Positions 34,754-43,394 of a stretch of 43,625 nucleotides of DNA are shown piece after piece. This DNA comes from Okeania sp. SIO3I5. Lineage in GTDB: Bacteria; Cyanobacteriota; Cyanobacteriia; Cyanobacteriales; Microcoleaceae. The notes beneath the pieces were generated by a model. That model was not told the DNA's origin. It did no database searches and worked only from the letters and a program-made list of their open reading frames with translations. Where the stretch lies: the NCBI RefSeq assembly GCF_010672085.1, contig NZ_JAAHHT010000007.1:61632-105256 (forward strand), written 5' to 3'. The position numbers and the translations under genes were made by a program. The first letter of the stretch is position 1. The number at the start of each line of letters is the position of its first letter.

Positions 34754-36106
34754 CTATTCCCTGACTTCTGCAAGAAGTCTAATACATTTACGAACAGCAT
34801 CAGCAAATAAACTATTAAATTGACGACTTTTTGTCTTTCTGCCACCAGATTCAGTTTTGGCAGTCTGAATTATTTTGTCTACCTCCTCATTCAATATTTC
34901 GTTTAATTGTTGTTCTAAATTTTGCAATCTTTCAGAGCTAGTATAGTATTTTGCCAATTCTTTTACTTGTGGCTTTAAATATACAAGAATCTGTTGACCA
35001 ACATCCTCCTGAAATTCCTCTAGTTTGAGTAAACGACTAACTTGATACTGTGCTTTATAGCCAATTTTAAATGCAATTTCTCCCATATCAATACCTTGAT
35101 AAAACAGTGTCAGTGCTATGATAAAATCCTGATGTTTAGGTGGCTTTTTTTTCTGGAATTTAATGACACGATTATCAATCACCTGTTCCACAGACCTATC
35201 TAAACAATCTTTAACTATTCGGGTATAATCTTTCAAAAAAATTTGTTGTTCATTCTGCTCGGAATTGGGGTCAGGAATTTGTTCAATTGTCTGATTTATT
35301 TCAGGATTTTCTATATTTACAACAGGTGGTACTCCCCCTTTTATTGCTATCCTATATTCCCGTAAACCTTGGGCAAGATTTTGGAGTTTTTTGAGAATAT
35401 TTTCTGGTGATAAATTCTGGGTATTCGGCGAGAGATTAGCAATTCGTTTTAGTTGCCCTAATGTTGGTGGTTGACATTTACCTCTAACTCTAGTTTGTAA
35501 ACGATCTTGACGATAAACAGCATGGTAATTTTCCAATAATAATTTATCTTGCTGAAGCTGTTTTAATGTCAATCCTAAAAACTCTAATTCATTGGGAGTA
35601 GCTCTATTAAGAATTCCCCAATCTGTAGCTAGATAAATACCATGTTGTAGCAAAAAATCCTTGAGTGGTTGATGGCATTTTACTATCCAACTTATCCAAG
35701 TTGATAAACTACCTCCTCCATCAAGTTTAAATGTTGCCAAAATTTCAGTAGCTAAAGATTGATAACTACTTGTTTGGTTGGTTGTAATAGTATCATCAAG
35801 TAAGATAGGAAATAAGTCATTGTGGGTGAAGCCATGTTTCACTCCAAACTGCTTTTCCAAATATAGACAATGCTCCCGAATTTTATGAGAAATAAAACAA
35901 CGTAAACAAAGTTCAGCGTGGGAATAAATTCGCCATCTTTCTATCAGATAGCTTTGAATTTCTCTCTCTTTATCTTTTGAGATTTCCGATAAATTTGCCA
36001 GCTCAGGAAATTGCTCAAGTAAGAAATTTCTAGCAGTTTCAATTTCCCGAATTCGACACTTTCCATTAGTGGCAACTTCTACAAACTTCCAGTACTGAGC
36101 AGTCAT
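34754..36106 (-). CDS. Divergent sigma-70-like regulator
   Basis: This 450-residue protein resembles the large, divergent sigma-factor-like proteins of cyanobacteria. A region-2-like helical block lies at about 60-115 (AELCLRCFISHKIREHCLYL, then a basic turn). A C-terminal helix-turn-helix candidate is FYQGIDMGEIAFKIGYKAQY (residues about 337-356), as in sigma region 4. A basic tail ends at LLAEVRE. The middle is Gln/Asn-rich. I infer that it transcribes or regulates the genes directly downstream: DUF1822, CHAT-CHASE2 and DUF928. It could instead be a scaffold that merely kept the fold. The ATG start has no strong ribosome site. Confidence 0.65.
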   Translation of the reverse strand: MTAQYWKFVEVATNGKCRIREIETARNFLLEQFPELANLSEISKDKEREIQSYLIERWRIYSHAELCLRCFISHKIREHCLYLEKQFGVKHGFTHNDLFPILLDDTITTNQTSSYQSLATEILATFKLDGGGSLSTWISWIVKCHQPLKDFLLQHGIYLATDWGILNRATPNELEFLGLTLKQLQQDKLLLENYHAVYRQDRLQTRVRGKCQPPTLGQLKRIANLSPNTQNLSPENILKKLQNLAQGLREYRIAIKGGVPPVVNIENPEINQTIEQIPDPNSEQNEQQIFLKDYTRIVKDCLDRSVEQVIDNRVIKFQKKKPPKHQDFIIALTLFYQGIDMGEIAFKIGYKAQYQVSRLLKLEEFQEDVGQQILVYLKPQVKELAKYYTSSERLQNLEQQLNEILNEEVDKIIQTAKTESGGRKTKSRQFNSLFADAVRKCIRLLAEVRE

Positions 36107-36575
36107 AGTTGTTATTCCTGACTCCTTTTAATACACATCAACAATTTCTCCTAAATCTATAAATGGATATAGATGAAATTGTTTGTTATTTCTATATAGA
36201 GTTAGGTGTGATAAATCTATGCAATTTTGGCACTTATACCAGTTTGATAAATGCTTTTAAGAGTCAGGAGTCAGGAGTCAGGAGTCAGAATGAATCGTTT
36301 CAATACCATTTTTTAGGTAGTAAACCATCTTTTTTGTCAAATAGACATATCCTGAAAAATATTTTTATTGCCCTTACTATTCGTAACATTCTTTTTTAAA
36401 ATTGGTATTAGATCATTTCACGGAAGTCAAAAATTAAAAATAATCTCTGATATAAAATCCGGATAATTACTATATCCAAGTCATTGCGACTTACACTCGT
36501 GGAAGGAAGCAATCTCAGGGTTTTAGGAGATTGCTTCCTATCGTCACAATGACGACTTTTCATCTGGATTTGATA
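36107..36575. repeat. Intergenic gap with heptamers and a long hairpin
   Basis: Four GAGTCAG heptamers lie at about 36260-36288. At 36480-36555, GTCATTGCGAC and GGAAGCAATCTC on the left face GAGATTGCTTCC and GTCACAATGAC on the right, making a long imperfect hairpin of a type common as a dispersed repeat. The gap holds no convincing gene. Confidence 0.5.
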
Positions 36576-36693
36576 CTACCCACGAATACCGCGAATCAGT
36601 TTAGCAGCAACATGAGAAATAGCATAAATAATAATGGCAGTACCACAAGATCCTGCAACGATTAAACCTGCTTCTTGATTTTCTGTTAAAAAT
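36576..36693 (-). pseudogene. C-terminal fragment of a small membrane protein
   Basis: A minus-strand frame of about 38 residues includes AGLIVAGSCGTAIIIYAIS, a membrane-helix-like segment, and ends in KLIRGIRG. There is no start in frame: the upstream side is cut by the duplicated segment at 36691. I do not recognise the parent gene. Confidence 0.35.
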
Positions 36694-36804
36694 TAGACAT
36701 CTCCAAAAATCAAAAATGAAATAAATTCAAGATATGAAATCAACAATTTCATTCCCTATTCCCTATTCCCTATTCCCTATTCCCTGACTTCTGCAAGAAG
36801 TCTA
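36691..36804. repeat. Second copy of the sigma-like gene's 3' end and flank
   Basis: This stretch repeats 34672-34776: AGACATCTCCAAAAATCAAA, then GATATGAAATCAACAATTT, TTCCCTA heptamers, then CCTGACTTCTGCAAGAAGTC, which in the first copy is the last coding bases of the sigma-like gene. The heptamer number differs between copies. Here it follows the phospholipase-D-like gene. Confidence 0.7.
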
Positions 36805-36833
36805 TTGGATATTTGCCCACTTTAATTGATTTT

Positions 36834-37406
36834 CTAGATAGCTTTTTTGGTTGCTAAGTTAGGTACTTGGGTAAAAGAGTTAATGAAATTTTTAATCTGG
36901 TTAATGTTATTTGTCCATAGTCCAGTTTCTTCATAGTATTTATTAGTTTTTCCAGGTTGAGAACAGAGAATATTTGCGCTAGTAACTACAACAAATTTAT
37001 CATCACATACCCAATATTTAGAGTGGGTTCCCATTAATTTGAGTTGAAAATATTCAGGGTAAAGTCGTTTAAGTTCTTGTAGCTTAAACATAGCATTATA
37101 TTTCCAAGTATTAGCAGGTGTTAATTCCCACCAACCATTACCAGGGATAATTATATTACCAATATCTTTTTGCCATCCCCAACCAATCTCTATTTTGACT
37201 TGGCGGTTAAGGGTGTTTTTGAATTCTTGAATCATATTATTGTCGAGACTATGACGGGTTAACCAAGGGCAAACAATAATGATTTTTTCTTGAGCTTGGC
37301 GTAGGGTTTTGAGGAGTAAATAACGATGTTGCTCTTTGCCAAGAATAACTCCTTGACAGTTAAAGGGATCAGTATTTTCCCAATGGGAATTAGTGTTTAA
37401 AAACAT
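36834..37406 (-). CDS. Phospholipase-D-like domain protein
   Basis: This 190-residue protein has one HKD-type motif: His128, Lys130 and Asp135 in GTHSKYWVCDDKFVVVTSAN, with TSAN as the usual G/T-S-x-N end. The N-terminal half contains KIIIVCPWLT, matching the strand before the first PLD site. One motif only means it would act as a dimer, as the small PLD nucleases do. PLD-fold nucleases occur as effectors in defence systems. It is divergent from the HTH-NACHT gene, 199 bp away, with ordered 10-bp repeats between them, so the two may form a regulated pair. It could also be an unrelated lipid or DNA hydrolase. Confidence 0.72.
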   Translation of the reverse strand: MFLNTNSHWENTDPFNCQGVILGKEQHRYLLLKTLRQAQEKIIIVCPWLTRHSLDNNMIQEFKNTLNRQVKIEIGWGWQKDIGNIIIPGNGWWELTPANTWKYNAMFKLQELKRLYPEYFQLKLMGTHSKYWVCDDKFVVVTSANILCSQPGKTNKYYEETGLWTNNINQIKNFINSFTQVPNLATKKAI

Positions 37407-37470
37407 TTGAATATCTCCTAATTTGAATGTCTGAATATACTATTGCAGTTATTTTTAGGAGATATCTTTA

Positions 37471-37510
37471 AAACATAGACTGACATAGACTGACATAGGC
37501 TAACATATCT
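37471..37510. promoter_or_regulatory. Four 10-bp direct repeats (TGACATAGAC), operator candidate
   Basis: AAACATAGAC, TGACATAGAC, TGACATAGGC and TAACATATCT lie end to end in perfect 10-base phase, about one helical turn each. They sit 65 bp upstream of the PLD-like gene and 96 bp upstream of the NACHT gene. A regulator could bind them cooperatively on one DNA face. The HTH of the NACHT protein is an obvious candidate, though this is inference. Confidence 0.5.
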
Positions 37511-37605
37511 CTAATTTTTGGCTAAACTTATTCTTTTAAATATCTGTGATTTATAATGGTTGATCTAGTTTGAAATACTATTTGAATAGAAATAATAATT
37601 ATCTG

Positions 37606-40047
37606 ATGTCTTTACCAAAAGAATTTTTAACTGACATTGCTAGAGAATATGAACTTTCCCCAGAACAAGAAGAAGTCTTTGTAGAAGTTTTTAGCAGTAA
37701 AAAGTCACTCTCAGAAATAGCACAAAAGTTCCATATATCTGATTCAGCATTTCGTACTCGGATGAGCAATGTGTATAAGAAATTTAGTATAGGAGGTAAA
37801 GGACCTGGTAAACGGACTAAGCTACTAAACTTTTTGGTAGATAAATATCGTTCCAGTAATTTCTCTGAATCTAATCAAGTTGAGCTTTCCCTAGAAAATA
37901 TTAATGATTTAGTAGGCAAAGTACGTCTAAATATTCGAGAAATTATTTTAGACAACTGTGGCACTATGAAAGTATTAGATATGACTCAATCTATCGGCTT
38001 AAATGATATTTATACAAACGTAAATGTCTTGGAAAAAATCACCAGTCGGACAAGAAAAGATATTTCTCAAATTCATCACGAGTACAATGCTGAAAATTTT
38101 GAACGTTTTGAAATTGGCAAAGTTAGTCAGGAAAGAATACCAGGAATAGAAATTGTTAAACGTTATTCAAAATTGATGGTTTTAGGTAAACCAGGAGCAG
38201 GAAAAACTACATTTTTAAAATATTTAGCTATTCAATGTATTGACGGAGATTTACTTACACATCTTCTGCCAATTTTTATTACTCTCAGACAGTTTGCAGA
38301 GGCAGAGAACCAACCTGATTTACTAGAATATATAACTCAAATATTTTCTGATAATACTGTTTCTACTCTAGAAATAGATAGCATTTGCAAAAATGGCAGA
38401 GCATTAATTTTACTTGATGGTTTAGATGAAGTTAGAGAAGCAGATTATAATCATGTATTAAAACAAATTCGCGATATGTCTACTCGATACTCTCACAACC
38501 AATTTGTGATAAGTTGTCGAATCGCTGCACGGGAATATAACTTTGAGAAATTTACAGATGTAGAAGTAGCGGACTTTGATGATGAGCAAATAAACAATTT
38601 TGCTAATAATTGGTTTAAATCTAAAAATCCAGAGATAGGTAAGAAATTTATTTCTAAACTTGAGGAAAATCTACCAGTTAAAGAATTAGCTACAAACCCT
38701 TTATTGTTAACTCTTTTATGTTTAGAATTTGAAGATTATTTGGATTTTCCCACAAATCGTTCTGAACTTTATGAAAGAGGAGTAGGTGTACTTTTAAGTA
38801 AGTGGGATGCTAAACGTGGAATTGAACGAGACCAAGTTTATAAAAGGTTATCTCTGAGGCGAAAAGAAGATTTGCTTAGTCAGGTTGCTGTGAAAACTTT
38901 TGAACGAGGTGATTACTTTTTTAAGCAAAGAGAATTACACGAAAATATTGCTCTTTATATTTACAATTTACCTGATGCTAAAACCGATCCAGAAGCTTTG
39001 TTGATAGATAGTGAAGCAGTGTTGAAATCTATTGAAGCACAGCATGGATTATTTGTAGAAAGAGCGCGTGGTATTTATTCTTTTTCTCATTTAACTTTTC
39101 ACGAATATTTTACAGCAAGGGGAATTTATGCAACTTCCAATGGTTTAAAAAATTGGGTAAATCATATTAGTGAAACTCGCTGGCGTGAGGTGTTTCTCTT
39201 AGTAGCTGGTATGCTTCAAAATGCTGATGAATTTTTGTTATTGATGAAGGAAAAAATTGATAATTTATTAGCTTCAGATGAAATATTACAAAAATTTCTA
39301 AATTGGGCTCATCAAAAAGCTAGTTCAATTAAGCTCCCATTAAAAACTGCTCATATTCGTACTTTTTATTTGGAATTAGAAGAAGAATGCGCTCTTGATG
39401 ATACAGACAGAGCAATGATCTGGCTAGTTTCAGATGTTGTTTCTAATTTCTTAGAACTTAGAGGAGTAGATTCTTACAAGTTAGATTCCTTTCGTCACTC
39501 TTTTTCACCAGATGATTATCATACTTTTAAAAATTCCATAATGCTTGATAAGAAGTTTCAGAGCTTATTTACTCATGCTTATTACGCTCATCAAGATATC
39601 ATTAATAATTTCTACTTTCCTCAGTATTATAACACACGCTATCATGATACCGTTTGTGAATATATTCAGGATATCTTGTTAAATTTTAACCTTGAATCTA
39701 ATCTTGAATATTCACTTCAAAACCTCAACAACAAACTACCTAGTTTAGAAACAAGTAAAGCAAATATTAGAGGGTGGTGGGATTTATATGGTTATGATTG
39801 GATTGAAGAATTAAGAGGGATAATGATGGAATCTAGAGACCTTGGTTACAAGTGGCAATTTACCCAAGAAAAAATGCAATTTAATGAAGAACAAATAGAA
39901 TTACTGCAAAAATATTATGATGCGAATGGTATTCTCATAGAATGCTTAATGAGCGATTGTTTCGTTACTCGTGAAGTGCGCGATAAAATCGAAGACGAAT
40001 TATTTTTACCCATCGCTGAAATTGAAAAAAGGAAAGAACTAAAATGA
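37606..40047 (+). CDS. HTH-NACHT NTPase (bacterial NLR-like)
   Basis: The protein is 813 residues from the chosen ATG. Residues about 1-85 hold a LuxR/sigma-4-like helix-turn-helix (LSPEQEEVFVEVF, then SEIAQKFHISDSAFRTRMSN). The NACHT domain has Walker A LGKPGAGKTT (193-202) and Walker B ALILLDGLDEV (267-277), followed by the sensor region QFVISCRIAARE. C-terminal to it are a winged-helix-like part and a long helical region (about 480-813). Single-gene NACHT proteins are known antiphage sensors. HTH-NACHT forms are common in filamentous cyanobacteria. The HTH suggests DNA binding, either for autoregulation or as effector. A TTG start 12 codons earlier is possible. Confidence 0.85.
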   Translation: MSLPKEFLTDIAREYELSPEQEEVFVEVFSSKKSLSEIAQKFHISDSAFRTRMSNVYKKFSIGGKGPGKRTKLLNFLVDKYRSSNFSESNQVELSLENINDLVGKVRLNIREIILDNCGTMKVLDMTQSIGLNDIYTNVNVLEKITSRTRKDISQIHHEYNAENFERFEIGKVSQERIPGIEIVKRYSKLMVLGKPGAGKTTFLKYLAIQCIDGDLLTHLLPIFITLRQFAEAENQPDLLEYITQIFSDNTVSTLEIDSICKNGRALILLDGLDEVREADYNHVLKQIRDMSTRYSHNQFVISCRIAAREYNFEKFTDVEVADFDDEQINNFANNWFKSKNPEIGKKFISKLEENLPVKELATNPLLLTLLCLEFEDYLDFPTNRSELYERGVGVLLSKWDAKRGIERDQVYKRLSLRRKEDLLSQVAVKTFERGDYFFKQRELHENIALYIYNLPDAKTDPEALLIDSEAVLKSIEAQHGLFVERARGIYSFSHLTFHEYFTARGIYATSNGLKNWVNHISETRWREVFLLVAGMLQNADEFLLLMKEKIDNLLASDEILQKFLNWAHQKASSIKLPLKTAHIRTFYLELEEECALDDTDRAMIWLVSDVVSNFLELRGVDSYKLDSFRHSFSPDDYHTFKNSIMLDKKFQSLFTHAYYAHQDIINNFYFPQYYNTRYHDTVCEYIQDILLNFNLESNLEYSLQNLNNKLPSLETSKANIRGWWDLYGYDWIEELRGIMMESRDLGYKWQFTQEKMQFNEEQIELLQKYYDANGILIECLMSDCFVTREVRDKIEDELFLPIAEIEKRKELK

Positions 40048-40321
40048 TATATCAAATCATAATAAATTTATTTTTAGTGTTGCTCTAAATCTAATAAAGA
40101 CAAAAATAATAAGGATTATGCTGAGTAAAAACAAATACAAAATAATCATTAAAAAAACTTAGAAATAACTTAATATTTACCGAAAAATTAAGGTATAAAG
40201 CCTCTCCATTCATTGAGAAAAAAGAAAAAAATTCCTTTTAGCAAATCCTGTTCTTTATAAAAAGAGGTAATTATTAATTATTAATTTGAGCCAAGGATTT
40301 CAATCCCTGGCTTGATATAAA

Positions 40322-40612
40322 TTATTCAGGGCAAACAGAATGGTCTCTATCAAACCAAACTATATAGTAAACCGCATCTTCCCGAAATCCAAAAATTCGC
40401 TTTTTTTCATCTATTCTCATTTCTGAAAATTTAATATCTTTCGGTATATTTTCTGGCAAAGATGGATGAATACTAATTAATTTATAACCTGTTCCAACTG
40501 ATGAACCAGGTTTTGTCGAACCATGCTTTTTTATCTGCCCCCAAGTATACTTTTCTATTTTCTTTAACCCTTGAATTAAGTCATTAATTTCTGATGAATT
40601 CCAATCAGACAA
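40322..40612 (-). CDS. Predicted toxin of a Panacea-type toxin-antitoxin pair
   Basis: This 96-residue protein has a mixed alpha/beta pattern with an N-terminal helix (SSEINDLIQGLKKIEK) and the C-terminal IFGFREDAVYYIVWFDRDH pattern, which resembles the closing strands of small toxin-like proteins (for example RelE-like or related folds). I cannot name the family. It follows the Panacea-domain gene on the same strand, 91 bp downstream. Panacea antitoxins are known to pair with many unrelated toxins, so its position makes it a likely toxin. A short heptamer run separates the two. Confidence 0.6.
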   Translation of the reverse strand: MSDWNSSEINDLIQGLKKIEKYTWGQIKKHGSTKPGSSVGTGYKLISIHPSLPENIPKDIKFSEMRIDEKKRIFGFREDAVYYIVWFDRDHSVCPE

Positions 40613-40654
40613 AATCCAACGATTTTTATCTGTGTATGTAAATATAAAGCTAGG

Positions 40655-40702
40655 ATTTTTAAACTGATAACTGATAACTGATAACTGATAACTGATAACT
40701 GA
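40655..40702. repeat. TAACTGA heptamer run
   Basis: Six units of TAACTGA/TGATAAC lie between the Panacea gene and its predicted toxin. In a two-gene operon, length changes here could alter spacing between the genes. Confidence 0.65.
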
Positions 40703-40703
40703 A

Positions 40704-41159
40704 TTAAGCCTCCACCATTTCAGAATAGAAAGCTTTCATCTCTGAATGAGAAATAATATTATTCGATGGTTGAGCTGGTTCTAAATCTTTTCTAGCATTT
40801 AACCAAGGAGTTTCCGAATGCGTTAATTCTTTTAAGTGTCTAGCGCTTAATTCTCCATAAGCATCCCATACTTCCTCAAGAACTTCTACTTCATCTTTGG
40901 CAAACTTTATTTCTAACTCTTCAGGTGGTGGAATATCCCGATAATGGTAAGGTTTATATTCATCCCAAACATCACAAATAATCGGTCCAGAAACCCACGC
41001 TTCAATATCTTGAAAAAACAGAGGTTTATTTCTAAATACTAAACTCCAAGCTTGTGCGTAATATACAAGTTTTTGTAGTTTTAAAGGAGAGATTGTATCA
41101 CCTGCTTCTCTATCAACACAACATAAAAAATACCTAGCTATATCAACTGCACTTTTCAT
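40704..41159 (-). CDS. Panacea-domain (DUF4065) antitoxin
   Basis: This 151-residue protein carries the Panacea domain (formerly DUF4065, SocA-like): VDIARYFLCC, then ISPLKLQKLVYYAQAWSLV (residues 23-41), EAWVSGPI near residue 70, LSARHLKELTHSETPW around 105-120 and a helical end. Panacea proteins neutralise diverse toxins encoded next to them and often repress their own operon. The gene precedes the small predicted toxin on the minus strand, the typical order. A CTCC-rich ribosome site (GGAGG read in reverse, 41169-41173) supports the start. Confidence 0.85.
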   Translation of the reverse strand: MKSAVDIARYFLCCVDREAGDTISPLKLQKLVYYAQAWSLVFRNKPLFFQDIEAWVSGPIICDVWDEYKPYHYRDIPPPEELEIKFAKDEVEVLEEVWDAYGELSARHLKELTHSETPWLNARKDLEPAQPSNNIISHSEMKAFYSEMVEA

Positions 41160-41287
41160 AATTTTTTTCCTCCTAAATCTGTAAATATTATATCAATTTT
41201 TACTGAATCTTCAACTATTATATAAATTTTTAATCCTCATTCATTGCTGTTATTGATAAATTGAAATTACTTTAATCTAAGTTACTT

Positions 41288-41740
41288 TACAATCCCCCTA
41301 AATCCCCCTTTGTAAGGGGGACTTTGAAGGTTATTCTCCCTTTCAAAGAGGGTGACTTTGAAGGTTATTCTCCCTTTCAAGGAGAGCGACTTTGAAGGTT
41401 CTCTCCCCTTTCAAAGAGGGAGACTTTGAAGGTTCTTTCCCCTTTCAAAGAGGGAGACTTTGAAGGTTCTCCCCCCTTTCAAAGAGGGCGACTTTTTGTT
41501 TGCTCCCCCTTTCAAAGAGGGAGACTTTGAAGGTTCTCTCCCCTTTCAAAGAGGGAGACTTTGAAGGTTCTCCCCCCTTTCAAAGAGGGCGACTTTTTGT
41601 TTGCTCCCCCCTTTCAAAGAGGGGGACTTTTTGTTTGCTCCCCCCTTTCAAAGAGGGGGACTTTTTGTTTGCTCCCCCCTTTCAAAGAGGGCGACTTTTT
41701 GTTTGCTCCCCCCTTTCAAAGGGGGGCAGGGGGGATTCTT
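41288..41740. repeat. Tandem array, about 13 units of 34-37 bp, upstream of lysS
   Basis: Each unit is CCCTTTCAAAGAGGGxGACT followed by TTGAAGGTTCTCCC or TTTTGTTTGCTCCC. CCCTTTCAAAGAGGG can form a short hairpin. The two types of spacer alternate in blocks. The array is bounded by AATCCCCCTAAATCCCCC on the left and AAAGGGGGGCAGGGGGGATT on the right. It is not a CRISPR array, since the inter-hairpin sequence is shared. It ends about 75 bp before the lysS start. Confidence 0.75.
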
Positions 41741-41814
41741 CAAGAACTACTATAAAAGCAGAAATATATGGTATGATACTAACTTCAATAATCATCTAGA
41801 GAGTAAAATCACTA

Positions 41815-43383
41815 ATGCCTAAAAGCGAAACCAGGAATGAAGTAGAAGTTCGTTCACAAAAAGTCGATGAATTACGCGCCCAAGGAATAGATCCCTATCC
41901 TAGTAAAGCTGTAGAGCGATCGCACACCACGAAACAAGTTATCGACTTATTTTCTCCACCCGCAAAGGAATTAGAAGCAGGAGAAACAGACCCCGATGAA
42001 AAATTATTAAAAGTTTGTGGCCGAATTACTTCTAAGCGTGATAGTGGTAGTATTGGTTTTATTAACCTAACAGATGAAACTGGAAAAATTCAACTAAAAA
42101 TTGAGAAAAAATTAGTTAAGGGCGACCCTGGTTTAAGCTTTAAACAAATTCAAAAATTGTTAGATGTAGGAGATTTTATTAGTGCAGAAGGAATAGGTTG
42201 TCGTACTAATAGAGGTGAGTTATCAATTCAGGTAAATAAACTAGATATTCTCTCCAAAGCTATTATTCCTTTTCCTGATTCTTATTATGGTGTAAATGAC
42301 CCTGAAATTTGTCGCCGTCATCGGGAAATGGATTTAGCTGGAAATGCTGAATCTTTACAGCGTTTTAGAATGCGGAGTCAAATTATGCAAAGTATTCGTA
42401 CTTATCTTTGGGATGCAGGTTTTTATGAAATAGAAACACCAATTTTACAGTCAATTTATGGTGGTGCTGCTGCTCGACCTTTTGTGACTCATCATAATGC
42501 TTTAGATGTAGATTTATATTTGCGAATTGCTACAGAATTATTTCTGAAACGAGCAATTTGTGGAGGTTTTGAACGGGTATTTGAGTTAGGGCGAGTATTT
42601 AGAAATGAAGGAATTGATAGTACCCATAATCCTGAATTTACTTCCCTAGAAGTTTATCAAGCTTATGCAGATTACTTTGAAATTTTGGGCTTGGTAGAAG
42701 ATGTTATTTGTTACAGTATAACCAATGTTTTAGGTGATGTAAAAGAGATAGAATATCAAGGTGAAACTATTAGTTTAGAGCGCCAATATGACCATAGTCA
42801 AAAGTATCCTAATTTCACTGGCAAACATTGGCAAGTTAAAACAATGGTAGAAGCAGTTAAGGATGAAACCGGACTAGATTTTGACAACTTAGAATTGCCA
42901 GAAGCTATTAAAGCAGCAGAAAAATTAAACCTCAAATTATCCAAGTTAGAAACGCAAAGTTTAGGTTATCTTTTATATGCAGTTTTTGACCAAAAAGTAG
43001 AGTCAACTTTAATTCAACCTACCTTTATAATTGATTTTCCTGTTGAAGTGAGTCCGTTAGCAAAAAGACATCATAGTAAACCAGGTTTTGTGGAAAGATT
43101 TGAGTTGTTTATTCACGGCACCGAATATTCCAATGGTTTCTCCGAGTTAAACGATCCCCAAGATCAACGCCAACGTTTCGAGGAACAGATCGCCCAAAGA
43201 GAAGCGGGAGATGATGAAGCGCACCCAATGGATGAAGACTTTATTCAGGCGTTGTCGTTGGGAATGCCTAACTGTGGTGGAATGGGTATTGGTGTCGATC
43301 GTGTAGTGATGTTGTTGACTAATACTCAAAGCATTCGGGATGCGATCATGTTCCCGACTATGCGTTCAACTTTAAAGGATTAA
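41815..43383 (+). CDS. lysS: Lysyl-tRNA synthetase, class II
   Basis: This enzyme charges tRNA-Lys with lysine. The 522-residue protein has an N-terminal anticodon-binding OB fold (about 60-170, with LKVCGRITSKRDSGSIGFIN) and a class II core. Motif 1 is in IRTYLWDAGFYEIETPIL; motif 2 is RVFELGRVFRNEGIDSTHNP; motif 3 is GGMGIGVDRVVMLLTN near the C-terminus. EYSNGFSELNDPQDQ carries family-conserved substrate contacts. The start ATG follows TCACTA, with no strong Shine-Dalgarno. The length is normal for the bacterial enzyme. Confidence 0.96.
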   Translation: MPKSETRNEVEVRSQKVDELRAQGIDPYPSKAVERSHTTKQVIDLFSPPAKELEAGETDPDEKLLKVCGRITSKRDSGSIGFINLTDETGKIQLKIEKKLVKGDPGLSFKQIQKLLDVGDFISAEGIGCRTNRGELSIQVNKLDILSKAIIPFPDSYYGVNDPEICRRHREMDLAGNAESLQRFRMRSQIMQSIRTYLWDAGFYEIETPILQSIYGGAAARPFVTHHNALDVDLYLRIATELFLKRAICGGFERVFELGRVFRNEGIDSTHNPEFTSLEVYQAYADYFEILGLVEDVICYSITNVLGDVKEIEYQGETISLERQYDHSQKYPNFTGKHWQVKTMVEAVKDETGLDFDNLELPEAIKAAEKLNLKLSKLETQSLGYLLYAVFDQKVESTLIQPTFIIDFPVEVSPLAKRHHSKPGFVERFELFIHGTEYSNGFSELNDPQDQRQRFEEQIAQREAGDDEAHPMDEDFIQALSLGMPNCGGMGIGVDRVVMLLTNTQSIRDAIMFPTMRSTLKD

Positions 43384-43394
43384 GCAAGTTAAAA

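Noticed and set aside
23898-37406. Treating all leftward genes from PLD to TPR-CHAT as a single operon
   Set aside because: Gaps of 400-730 bp filled by repeats, plus the oppositely directed toxin-antitoxin pair, make one transcript unlikely; only neighbours are grouped.
41288-41740. Possible CRISPR array (regular about 36-bp period with hairpin repeats)
   Set aside because: The sequence between the hairpins is itself repeated in only two types, so there are no unique spacers, and no cas genes lie in the window.
41500-41822. Several overlapping frames of 60-100 codons before lysS
   Set aside because: They run through the tandem array and translate to repeated PPFKEGDFL-type sequence; they are a product of the repeat.
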